From Lingula anatina (taxonomy: Eukaryota > Brachiopoda > Lingulata > Lingulida > Lingulidae), in the NCBI RefSeq assembly GCF_001039355.2, contig NW_019775491.1:589481-626703 (forward strand): a DNA stretch of 37,223 bases, written 5' to 3'. The notes under the pieces are model-generated. The model saw nothing but the letters and a program-made list of their open reading frames with translations, did no database searches and was not told where the DNA came from. Shown here piece after piece: positions 1-10,835 of this stretch; within the stretch, counting starts at the first letter, position 1; each line of letters opens with the position of its first letter. Position numbers and translations under genes: made by a program.

Positions 1-30
1 TTTAAGATATTTTTCTTCTCTTTGTTTCAG

Positions 31-1536
31 ACTAAAGAGTAACATACATGTTTTTTTGTCCATGGACAGCAGGAAATTAGTCCGCCTAGTAATTGTTTAT
101 GCTATTTTCAAAGTTTGCTTGAAAATTTTGCTGAACAAGGTAAACTGTCTTTTGTCCTTTCAAAAATGTTTTGAATATTTATATCATAGGCACAAGATAA
201 AGGTCATGTTTATGTAGTGTTACTAAAAGAGAACAGCACAGTTTTTGATTGTTGTAACAAAGAAATAAAGATAGATTTTACAGACACCTGTAATGGGAGG
301 AATGATTGAATTAAAGTTACTTGATGTAAGTGAAAAGTGAGTACATTGTTATATGCAATGAACTTTAGCAGTTGTTAAAAAATGTACTGTTTAGCATTGT
401 GGTCATGCTTGAGCATTCTGTTTTTAATCACAAAATGCAGTTTATATCTTATAGAAGTTATTAATTCACTATTTTCATTTTTTTTCTGGAGTCACCATAG
501 TGAAATTGAATTGAATTATAGTGGATGATGTTATTTGGAAATATTAAAATGTAAAGAATTAGAATATTTAAACACTTACATCAAGTTACAATGACAATCA
601 TAACATTTAATTTTATGTAGAAATTGTCATTGATACTGTAATGTAACATCTGCAGTTGTTATTATTATTATTTTCTTCTGTTTTGTTTTCTTTAGACAAC
701 AGAGTAACATATATGTTTGTTGCACAAGCCCTTCTTAATGAAGACAGCAGGAAATTAGTCCGCCTAGTAATTGTTTATGCTCTTTTCAAAGTTTGCTGGA
801 GAATTTCACTTATAAGGTAAAACGAGTTTTGGCCTTTCAAAAAATGTTTTGAATTTTTAAGTGATGGGAATTTGATGTATGCTGTTAACATGGAAAAATT
901 AATGCTGTGTCTTTCTGAAAAAAAAGTGGAGCAAATTTTCAAAATGATCTTTGCAATGCCTGTAAATGTTAGCATTGATCTCATTTTGTTTTGTTTGGGT
1001 TCAAATGTGGCATTAGGAATTATGCAATTGCTAGTAAGTTCCAGTCTTACAGGGGGAGGCAAAAGAAAATGTTTCGATTTCCAAACATACTTTTATACGA
1101 TCAAAAATAACAAATGACCTATTTTAATTTTAGCATATTGTTGTTTCTAACTTATTCCCACTAGAGAAAGTGTTGCGCTTTAACACCAGATGTTTCTCTT
1201 TTGTTACAAAAATACATTTTTGTTGCTCAATTCCAGCAAGTTTATGCAGACTACCCATCCAGTTACATATTGAACGTCTAAGAATAAACAAGGGAGGTAA
1301 TATAATCTTTCTGCTTGTTTGCATTATACAGTTTTAAAAATATTAACAGTAATTTTAAGCATGTTTATAGTTATGTTTTGTTTTTCAAGAAAGGTAAACT
1401 CTAGCAATATTCAAATGCTGTTGATGTCTTACAGCCCAAGAATATATTTGGGTAATATCCAACTAGATGTGGTGATATATTTTTTTTACAGGTGAGAGAA
1501 CCAGAAAATTAGATTGCCTAGTAACTAAATTTTATG
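31..1536 (+). other. Three diverged exon-like repeats upstream of piwi (possible alternative 5' exons)
   Basis: Three related blocks lie upstream of the piwi start: 31-139, 696-816 and 1492-1536. Each follows a polypyrimidine tract plus AG and ends at a GT donor (GTAAAC, GTAAAA, GTAAGC). Copies 1 and 2 share a near-identical core around 68-105 and 735-772, and the first ~45 bp of the downstream intron is also similar. Copy 3 keeps only a shorter core. Because the first piwi coding exon begins exactly at an acceptor AG, at least one upstream exon is expected; these are the candidates. Each block is open in one frame, with a shared RKL..LV-like peptide, but copy 3 does not run in frame into the piwi ATG. 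I therefore favour 5' UTR exons. Transcription is not shown by the sequence. Confidence 0.45.
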
Positions 1537-1712
1537 GTAAGCACATTGGAGGAAGGTTGAAATAAAAAAATTGAATTGCTTATTAAGGATTTAAAATTGG
1601 AAGTGTCCTAAATTTTAATTTTACACATATACTTAGCTAGCCTTAAAGCTTGATTTGAATGGATCTGAAGTAATGAAAAAGAGTTTATAGGATTTTAATT
1701 GACCATTTCCAG

Positions 1713-4700
1713 ATGTCTGGAAGAGCTAGAGGACGTGCACGTGGAAGTGCTCGAAAAACTAATCTGGAGGTGTCTGGGCCATTGAGAAGACCAGGGGATG
1801 CTGGGCAACAAGCGCAGGTCTGTGGATGTCCCCAGTGATGTTGATTTGGTCTGCAAATTTATCTGATTTTATTTGTCCTTCATATGTCAGATCTTTCAAT
1901 CAATACTAAAATGATACATTGGTGACCTAAATAATTTTATTGTGTGTGTGATGATGTGGCAGTGATGCTTCTGTGTGAAACTTAAAAAAGTTATACATTC
2001 TAATCTTGGTAAGAATGGTGCAGAAAAGTATTTTCTGATTCATCAGTAAAAATGACTTGTGTTAGTTGAAGACAAGGGTGATCTGTGCTAATTCTTTGTG
2101 AACATAAAAAAAGGAATAAGAATACACAATAAATAACAAAACTTTTTTCAGGGGCCTCAGTTGCAGACCTCCCCAGAAAACCCTGTTGTTCCAAGTGGTA
2201 GAGCAAGATTTCGGCAGGGTGCAGGAAGGGGGACTCCCACCCCAGGGTCAGCAGCCCCAGGGAGTGGAGACACTTGGTCTCAGAGGCCTTCCTCTGGCTA
2301 TGGAAGGGGAGGGCAGCCTGGTCCAGAAACTGGCTATGGAAGGGGAGCACAGCATGGTCCAGAAACTGGCTACAGAAGGGGAGCACAGCCTGGTCCAGGG
2401 AGTCGAGGAGCATTGGTGCCAAGCTGGTCCAATGTAGCTGGGGGTGCCAGACCAAAAACTGGCTTTACTCGCTGTAAGTTAAGATTTTATCTAATGTAGA
2501 TGTTTCAATTTTTACTGAACAACCAGTAAGTTCTTGCAATGAACATATAGACATTATGTAATTTTTGTGTACTGTTAAGTATGACATGGTTGCCTTTCAC
2601 AGAATTTGAGAGAGGTTCACTTTTCTCTAAAAGGCAACTTTGCTTAAAAATAAGTAATTACAATCTTGGTAGTAAATTCTTGCTTTGGATAAAATATTGG
2701 TACACAAGACTATTTAGATTTAATGAAGATATGCAATATTGCCTGCAGATCAGTTTGTTTGTGAACAGGCCATTAGAAAATATTCCTTCTCTTCTTCAGG
2801 ATTAAATGTTTATATACAAATTCAAGTTGGAAGTAGTGTGATTGAATAAGTAAAAATTGTTAAGCCTCAAATATAAAATTGGTTTTAAAAAGATGGTGTA
2901 TTGACCACTGTTTCCAGCCAAATGATCTTGTTTTGCAGCTGCTAATGGAGGTCATCAAGCAGGCGGAGGAGAGAGAACTCTCACTCTCCTCACCAACTAT
3001 TTCAAGATTACAAATCACCAAGAACAGCATGTCTATCTTTACCATATGAGCTTTGAACCGGAAATAGATGAAAACCGTCGTCTTATGTACGGACTTTTGT
3101 CCAACCTTCGGGAGTCTGTTCTGAGGGATGTGCCTTATGAAGCATTGGGGAACACCTTGCTGACTATGAGAGAGTTGGGGGAACAGAAGGTAAAATGGCT
3201 GTTTGATAAAACACACTACCTACATTAATGAATATATTATTGAAGTTTTGAAAAAATGTCATTTGTGTGAAGTGCTTGCTTCGAAACCAGAAATGCATGT
3301 CTGTTTGTCTTCCAGCACTTCATTTGTTTTACTGGTCTGTAACTGTCACAGTTATTGTTAAAGAAATAAGTGGGCATCAAATTGGTGCAGTCAGATTTTT
3401 TTATGTAATACATGTATAATAATGATATTTATGTATTCATCATCATCATCATCATCATTCAGAGCCTAAAGTGTTCCACTATTGGAGAAAGGCCTCAGCA
3501 TGCTTCTTCCAGTGTATTCTGTCTTGGGCTTCACTCATCCAGTTTGTACCATTCTGTCAGCCTTACTCTCCATCTGTCATCTTTAATTCTATTGACATGT
3601 CCTGCCCATCACTATTTCATTTCTTGAATTGTAACCAGCACATATTTCACCTTGGTCTGTTCTCTAAATTTATCCACTTAACGGTCTTCCAATCTCTTAC
3701 CCTGATGTTCAACATCTTCCAATCTTTCTCTGTGCTTCTTGTAGCTTTTGCCACATGGGTGCATTCATTGTCCATGTCTCTGAACCATAGGTGACAGGTG
3801 GCAGTACACATGCATTGAACATGTACAGGTGTAACAAAATAGTCAAATTGGTATCATTCATTTTTGATCATGTAGGAGCCTCACGTGGTGGAGTCTCGTC
3901 AGGGTGAACGGTACATGATCAGGTTTAAACTGGGCAAAGAAATCCACCGTGAGGACTATGAGTACACCTACCTGTACAGCCTAATTATCAGAAGGTACAG
4001 TAAAGTCTGTATCTTGGAACATTGATATTCAGGCCTTGCTTTAAATAATTCTTATGTTGGAGATATATGTGAGGAATAAATTGTTGAATTGAATTGAGAT
4101 ATTGAAAAATTATGCAAGTGAGTTAATAGCAATGGTTTATTTGTGCTTTTAATTTAATGTAATGACTGGTATGTTTTTTGATATAATTAAAAATGTCAAT
4201 CCTAATTTTATTACCCAAAGATCACTTGAAATGATGGATCTTCTGAAGCTACAGAGAGATGCCTTCTACAATCTCAATGAAACAAAGTATGTCCCAGATC
4301 TTCAGGGGTGAGTTTTTTATTCCTTTTTTTTTCTTTTTGAAAAAATCAAGAATTTTGTGTTTTTCTGCTTCTCGGGTGTATAATCAAAGAATTAGTTGAT
4401 TGCTCATTAAATTTACTGCATTACCTGCATTAATAGGTCAGCATATTTAAAGTTAAAGAAATCTTAAAAAGACAATTTGTAAAACAATATCTTTGACTTA
4501 AAACTATTAACAATGATATTGATGCGTGGATTATTTCAGCATTATCTTGAAGTTATCCCCTGGCTATCTGGTCTCCACTATGGCGTGTGAAATGGGTGTG
4601 GCTCTCAATGTACAGCTGCACTACAAAGTGCTGCGTGAAGACACTGTACTAGATGTGATAGCACGATACTTATCAACAGGCGCCAGAGAAGGAGACAAGA

Positions 4701-4800
4701 ATAAAGTGGAGGAGCTGGTCAGAAATAAGATTGTCATGACCAAGTAAGAAATAATTGAAAAATTCACATCATGGGAATCATATGTTGGTTAGTGTGAGTG

Positions 4801-4876
<76 letters not shown>

Positions 4877-6730
4877 AATTTTTTTCTGCTGCTTTTTTGT
4901 TGCTAACAACAATTTAGGGAAACGGGTAATTATCTCAGTTTTGATGATGACTCGTTTAGTCATCATCAAGACTAAGGTAATTACCTGTTCACCTTCACCT
5001 GAACAGGTAATTCAGTTGTGACCAAGTCTGTCAAAATAAACAGACGAAACGGTCAACAGGTAAATCAAATATCTGGATTTATCATAAATGAAAACTTTTT
5101 ACATATCATGTACATATTTATGGTTGTTACATAAATATACATGGTGTAAAACATTCTGCTTGTGAAAGATAAATTCAGTGGTATTTATTGGATATTTTCA
5201 GCTATGGCAAGAACAGAACATACACAGTGCTGGGTGTTTGCTATGACCCGCCACTGTACCAACGTACATTTCAAACTAAATCGGGAGAAGTGAGCTTTTT
5301 AGATTATTACAAAAAGGTAAAGATTAATAATGGAAATGATCAACAGATACTCAACAATTTGATATCCGCATGCATTTAATTGAGTACTGTTACTGACTTT
5401 TCGTAATTTTCTTTTGGTTGAAAGTGACATACATGTCAACTAGCTTTCAATTTTAGCATTCTTGTGAATTGACATCATTTAGAAGTTTTTGAAATCAATG
5501 TTTTTGAAGATTGTCTTGCAATTCTTAAAACTGTGATATTTCTTTAGGCTTATGACATAGACATCAAGGACGGGATGCAACCTTTGCTTCGAGTGAAAGT
5601 TAAGAAGAATGAAAAACCAGCCCTTCTGGTTCCCGAGCTGTGTTCTTTAACAGGTAGATTTTTGTTTGATAACCTCCACTAAAGAAGTAATATTTTCACT
5701 CCTGTTTATCTGTCAATGCATCTCTAGCCTATACTATTGTCACTCAACAAGTCATGGATGAATTTTGATGAAATTTTCAGGATAGGTAAAAATGGCTTAA
5801 GTTAATAGTGATTATATTTTGGTCATGGTTCTTTAATTTTTTAAATGATGAATTATTAATTGATTGTTTGCCTTGGCAGGGACCTAGAATGCTTTTCTAA
5901 TTTCAAGTGGGTTCATTTCATTTGGATATAAGTGAAGAACTTCATCAACATATTACAAATAACATATAGATTAAAAGTAGTTAAGGTAAACTGTTTTTGT
6001 TATTAGGTATCCCAGCAGATGTCCGTTCAAACTTCTATCAGATGCGTGCGCTCACTAATGCACAGAAGATGACTCCCCGGGAACAAGTTGGCAGGCTGAG
6101 CAACTTTATACAGGCTTTCAGAGGGTAAGGGATTTATTTGAAGAACATGGTGAATTATTTGAAGTGACATATACGGTATACCTGTTCACACTAATTCAGT
6201 CATCCTTATGAGATTAACATATATTGCTACTTGTTCATTTTAGCAGTATATTTTAAGAAAAATACTTATGAATGTCTGTCTACAGTTATCTTGGGACCAA
6301 ACAAACAAACCACTCTTTAATGTATTTCAGAAATGAGCAAGCAGTACAGCCTCTGAAGAGATGGGGCATTGAGGTGGCAGAAAATCTGCTTACAGTCCAG
6401 GCCCACACCCTGAACCCAGAGAGGATCATCTTTGCCAGAGACTGCTTCAACTATAAACCTTACCAAGCTAAGTGGCAGGAGGCTGTACATGGTAGCAACA
6501 CTCTGTTGGAGTGTGTACCACTACACAGTTGGCTGGTGGTGTACCCAGAGGGACGAGGGAGGCCTATACCCTGTAAGGAGGCAGCACAGAACTTTGTTAG
6601 TGAACTTAAGCAGGTGGCGCCAGCTATGGGGATGAAAGTTGAGTGGCCAAGTGCGGTGTAAGTTGTCTCTTTTTATTAGTTTCTTTTTTTTTATTTTTAA
6701 ACTTTATTGTAGAGATCTACCCATTCACAA

Positions 6731-6781
<51 letters not shown>

Positions 6782-9700
6782 CATAAAAAACTAAGAAAAA
6801 ATATAATATAATTGTGTACTTTAATAGTGATTTATTATTTTTCTTTGACTTTGTTATTTATGTTTTATTTTTGAACATATAGTAGAATTAATTTAGGATT
6901 GACGTTAAAAAGATCTGGTAATATTAACAATAAGGATTTTTCAATTGATGATTAGACTCTCTCTCTCTCTCTCTCTCTCTCNGCATTTCCAAAGTTTAAC
7001 TCTTATCAGCCTGACACCTTAGGGACTATTTCCAGACCCTATCACGCTAACTGTGGATCGATCTATCTCCATGGGAATTCTCGCTAAATTGCAATCAATG
7101 TAAGTGGCTTAGCTGTCTGTCACGTCTACTGAAACTGGCATGCCAGAATCCTAAGACTCTCAAGCTGAAAGCAATTTAGTGAGAAACCCCTTGGAGTTGG
7201 ATTGATCCTGTTAGATTGATCTAGGTATGGGAACTCAGTCTAATGCTTGATACACATTTAACTTTCATCCTTATCCAATGTTATGCAGAATTAGAATTTG
7301 ATGTTGGCTATGCAGTTACAGTAAGCATAATACATTAGTTCATCAGAATTGACAGTATCCTATTTCCAGTGTTTTTATTTTCTGGATTTTGTCTGTACAT
7401 TTGACAGCTTTGCTGCCTTGTTATACAGGTCAATTCAAAGAGATCATCCAGAAGACTACATAAGGGCAATTCGTGAAAGGCTTGGCCAGGCACAGATGGT
7501 GGCATGTGTCCTTCCTCATGATAGGGACAAATACAGAATGCAGATACGCTATGGGGAAATAAAAAAGGAATGTATTAACCAGCTTGGAGGTGAGATACTA
7601 CACTTGGCATCTTACTGTAAATTAATTCTTATTCAATTTTCTTTAGCAATGAATTGAGCTGAAGACATAAGGTTGTGCCATGCTCTACTCCCTTCAGAGA
7701 TATCGAGCAAGAATGTGAAATAGAGCACAGCATGGCCTATTGTTATTTGCCCTGAAGTGTTGTTAAAGTTGGGTAATTCAGTCACTCATCATGAAGCTCC
7801 ATGGATAAAAAAGAGGACATTATTGTCTCAGCCTCATTTGGCCAACTATTTCTTCATTTTGATATCAAGCTTTACTTCATGTATTGCATAGATGTATAGA
7901 GAAATTGAGATGACCACCGTTACTGCCTGTGAATGAATATTTCAGAAGAATGTTTATGTAAGTAAGAATGTACAACTCTATGAAACTGAATAATCCTTTC
8001 TTTCTTGTACAGGTGAAGATTTTAAATAGTATTTGTTTTATTCCAGTCCCTAGTCAACTGATGTTGAATGCAACTCTTAACAAGAGCAGTAACAAGTTCA
8101 AGAGCTGTGTGACTAACATCGCCATGCAGATGAATGTGAAACTTGGGGGTCAGCTGTGGAGGGTGGCTTTTCCTGTAAGTAACAGCGCCCTCTTTCTGTA
8201 AGCAATGTTACCCATAAGTTGTGTTGATGTTATTATTAGGTGCCACCTGTATCAGCAGACCTTCTGAATAGGTTTAGCAAATCACTTTAAAATTATATTT
8301 ATAAGTATATAAATAATATTTTAGGAAGTGCTTAAAAAGGCAATGGTCATTGGTATAGATGTGTACCACCCAGGGAGGGAGAAATGTGCCTCGCCCAATG
8401 CTAAGTCTGTTGGCGCTGTCACATGCTCTCTTAATGCCAACTTCACTCGCTATTTCTCTGCATCAGTGGATCAGCTGCACAGAGGAACAGAGTTGTTTGA
8501 CACCCTGCAACCTATTGTTGAACGTATGTATATTTTGATATCTAACATGTTCAGAGAAACTGTATGGCTTTTCATTTTTACAGTGCATGTATTTTGTTTT
8601 TTTTTTGTTTATAATGTCACACATTTACAGTGCTTGGTTATTTATTATTTCTACTTGCAGGTGCATTGAAAGAATTCCTAATGGAGAATAAATTTCTGCC
8701 TGACCCAATCCTTATCTTTCGTGATGGAGTTGGTGATGGCCAGATTCAAATAGTCAAAGACCATGAACTACCTCAGATAAAAGCAGCCATTAGAACAGCT
8801 GCTAACTACTCCCCAGTAGAGTACAGGTACACCTTGCTGCGATTTCTACCCACACCTGTATTGAATGAAAGAGTAGGAAAAGCTGAGAAAGCATACATTT
8901 AAAGTGGTGATAGTTGAACAATATTTGCTGATAAATGAGCAAAAAAATTTTTTAATTTGGTATAGGACCATAAATGATAATCATTTAACATGAATTTATT
9001 ATATACCTAAATTTTCAGTCCTTTGCAAACTGATAGTGGTTCATGTAATGAAAATAGCCTTTACAACTTCACTTAAAAAGTTGCAGTTGCCCATATAGTA
9101 CCACCAAGATAATCATCAACATCTAAGGAACATCCTTTGTGATCAATATTTTCAGACCTGCCATAGCTGAAGTGATTGTTCAGAAGAGAATTTGTAGCAG
9201 ATTTTACACAGTTCAGACCCGAGAGAACCCACCCCCAGGGACAGTGGTGGACAGTGGAGTGACCAGACCGGTGGACCAGATAGACAATACGTACGTACAG
9301 CATCATCTGCTTCAAACTTCTTGCCATGTGTAGTAAAAATACAGAGTGTGTGCATAAATATGCTTGGTTGCAGTATTTTTTAATGGTTACCCTTTTCTCA
9401 TGAGTTTTAGTTTAGAACTCAAATTTTAATGCTATATTTGCCTATTTTTATTTCATGGTTTAGCTATGATTTCTACCTTGTGAGTCAGTCCAGAAGAGAC
9501 GTGACAGTGTCCCCCACCCACTACTATGTCATCTATGACACCACGGGGATGACACCAAGTCAGATGCAGGGGGTCACCTACAAGCTCACTCACTTGTATT
9601 ACAACCTGGCAGTGAGTACTAGCTTTATTATTATACCCATGGAGAGTTCTGATATTATCCTAGTTGCTTTAAAGTTGAAACTTAAGATATCAATCTGAAT

Positions 9701-10018
9701 CACTGTTATCACATAGAATCTTACAATACATCGTTACAAGAAGCATTCAACTTTTTACAAAGTATTATACAAAAGACCTCCAATGTATTGTCAGCACTCG
9801 TGTTAGAAGCAATATTGGTTGCACATATCCCAAGCACAGATACCATTTACCTGAAATAAAAAAAATTCAGTGCAAATCGTTTCATTTATCCACAGGGCAC
9901 AGTCAGTGTTCCTAGCCCCTGCTACTATGCACATAAGCTGGCTTTCCTGTATGGTGAATACAACATCGAGACAAAGGCCCCCAAACTTGAGCTGCAGAAA
10001 AGCTTATATTATCTGTAA
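1713..10018 (+). CDS. piwil1: PIWI-clade Argonaute protein (Piwi-like, PIWIL1-type), 17 coding exons
   Basis: Germline small-RNA effector that binds piRNAs and silences transposons. Exons by eye: 1713-1817, 2152-2473, 2939-3189, 3876-3994, 4221-4307, 4540-4743, 5202-5316, 5548-5653, 6007-6124, 6331-6657, 7429-7589, 8047-8174, 8325-8523, 8661-8826, 9156-9290, 9464-9611, 9896-10018. They total 2814 nt, giving 937 aa plus stop, with all phases closing. The N-terminus ([11 protein letters not shown]) is RG-rich like PIWIL1, followed by a G/P/R-rich stretch with three 12-aa repeats. The PAZ domain is roughly residues 300-440 (HYKVLRED near 322-329). The MID and PIWI domains fill about residues 560-937. 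The slicer tetrad appears intact: D693 (IGID), E737 (probable glutamate finger), D769 (RDGVGDGQ) and H867 (SPTHY). The protein ends in the family-typical YYL. It is longer than human PIWIL1 (about 860 aa), mainly because of exon 2. Start choice: the first ATG, lying directly after a splice acceptor. PIWIL1 rather than PIWIL2 rests mainly on the N-terminus. Confidence 0.95.
2296..2403 (+). repeat. Three tandem 36-bp coding repeats in piwi exon 2
   Basis: Units 2296-2331, 2332-2367 and 2368-2403 encode [24 protein letters not shown] and [12 protein letters not shown]. The length is a multiple of three, so copy number can change without breaking the frame. Each unit carries an RG dipeptide. In PIWI proteins such arginines are typically symmetrically dimethylated and bound by Tudor-domain proteins (family knowledge; modification here is inferred). 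Confidence 0.9.
3437..3830 (-). mobile_element. 5'-truncated non-LTR retrotransposon 3' end, antisense in piwi intron 3
   Basis: The minus strand reads as the decayed C-terminus of a LINE-type ORF2. It runs through [13 protein letters not shown] (about 3806-3770), an EAQRK stretch, an EQTKVKYV stretch, [13 protein letters not shown] and RLTEWYK, and finishes at a TGATGATGA microsatellite tail (CAT repeat at 3438-3458 on the plus strand). The TYGxETW and KxxWAGHV..RxxDxRW blocks are hallmarks of the region after the reverse transcriptase in RTE/Jockey-type elements. Several stops and frame changes show it is dead. A truncated 5' end plus a simple-repeat 3' tail fits target-primed integration. 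The exact clade cannot be assigned by eye. Confidence 0.8.
4803..4873. repeat. (TG)n microsatellite in piwi intron 6
   Basis: About 70 bp of uninterrupted TG dinucleotide, 60 bp downstream of the exon 6 donor. The long apparent reading frames here on both strands are artefacts of the repeat. Confidence 0.97.
4921..5045. repeat. Nested inverted repeats in piwi intron 6
   Basis: Arms 4921-4952 and 4958-4989 form a 32-bp hairpin with few mismatches and a CGTTT loop; its inner 12 bp are perfect. The right arm also pairs with a third block: AATTACCTGTTCA (4979-4991) and TGAACAGGTAATT (5000-5012) are a perfect 13-bp stem with an 8-nt loop. A small GTCTGT/ACAGAC stem follows at 5026-5045. The arrangement resembles a fold-back element remnant. 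Confidence 0.75.
6735..6981. repeat. Two (CT)n microsatellites in piwi intron 10
   Basis: (CT)n runs at 6735-6777 and 6957-6981. The second stops abruptly at a single N (6982). Confidence 0.95.
6982..6982. other. Single N, probable contig junction of unknown size
   Basis: An ambiguous base directly at the end of a CT microsatellite. A second N at 14608 joins two contigs whose break also lies next to a CT microsatellite. I infer an assembly gap written as one N, so distances across intron 10 are unreliable. Confidence 0.7.
7019..7243. mobile_element. Small non-autonomous inverted-repeat element (MITE-like), copy 1, piwi intron 10
   Basis: About 225 bp with imperfect terminal inverted arms. 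The left end TTAGGGACTATTTCCA pairs with the right end, which reads TTAGACTGAGTTCCCA on the minus strand. Inner arm motifs (CTCGCTAAATTGC and its partner CTCACTAAATTGC) also pair. A second related copy lies at 32151-32363. No coding capacity is seen. The superfamily is unknown. Confidence 0.7.
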
Positions 10019-10835
10019 GCAGACCAACCTCTACCAGGGCCACAGAGATTTTATTCAATAGGTATTCACGGATGTTGCTTTGGTTATAATTGTGTCTATG
10101 TTTCTGTACTCCCAAGTATATTTGCACCTAGCTCTGGCCTCTGGTAGACGGTATAAGCAGACGAGGAAACAGAAACCTGGATCTTTGTTCTAAGCAGACC
10201 TTGAATGGACAGACTGGGCATTGAGATAATAGTTTGCATTATCTGTTAGAGGTACAAAAATGAGTTTGTTACTATCAAAATAATAATTAGATATCACACA
10301 TTGTCTGTTCTTAAAGAGTATTACCAGTGTTTAATCTAAGCATATTCTGCTGTTTACAGTACTTAATATGATTTTTATGCAGCTATTAGACTGGTATTTA
10401 TGAATATTGGCATTGATGTGTTCTTTGTGATGAGAAAAAAGTGAGCAAACTATTTCCAAGATAAGATGGTTTGTCTAATGTGTTGCCTTTATTTTAGTCC
10501 ATAATGAATATTACTGACTCATATTTTCAAATATTGTTTATGCCAGATGCCAGGGCATTTGAGGCATTTATAATGACTGTTTTTGTCAATCCAGATAATA
10601 ATTTGAAAATTGGATGTTATGTTTTTATGTTAGACAGAGATGCAATTATTGAATTTCATTCTATTTCTTATTATGTTAGATGGTGTAATATTCTTTAGGC
10701 TTCAGTCTGTAAGTTTGATTCACTGAACACTTTCTTTCGAATATTTAGTCTCACTTTTAGTTTTTTACTTTATATTTAATAATATATTTTTATTAGTGTG
10801 GTTCAGGAGAAAATAAAAGTGCCCATTGTGCTTAT
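10019..10835 (+). other. piwi 3' UTR with poly(A) signal
   Basis: AT-rich non-coding sequence after the stop. The first clear AATAAA is at 10812-10817, followed by a GT/T-rich stretch, so cleavage is expected shortly after. Short open frames here (for example 10504-10698) show no recognisable protein. Confidence 0.6.

Noticed and set aside
2000-2455. 151-codon minus-strand frame
   Set aside because: It is the antisense of piwi exon 2 repeats; its internal repetition mirrors the 36-bp coding repeats.
3876-3994. Reading piwi exons as separate small genes
   Set aside because: Phases, splice sites and continuous PIWI-family similarity join them into one 937-residue protein.
4755-5021. Open frames through the TG microsatellite on both strands
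   Set aside because: Poly-CV or poly-TH translation of a dinucleotide repeat inside a piwi intron; no real protein.
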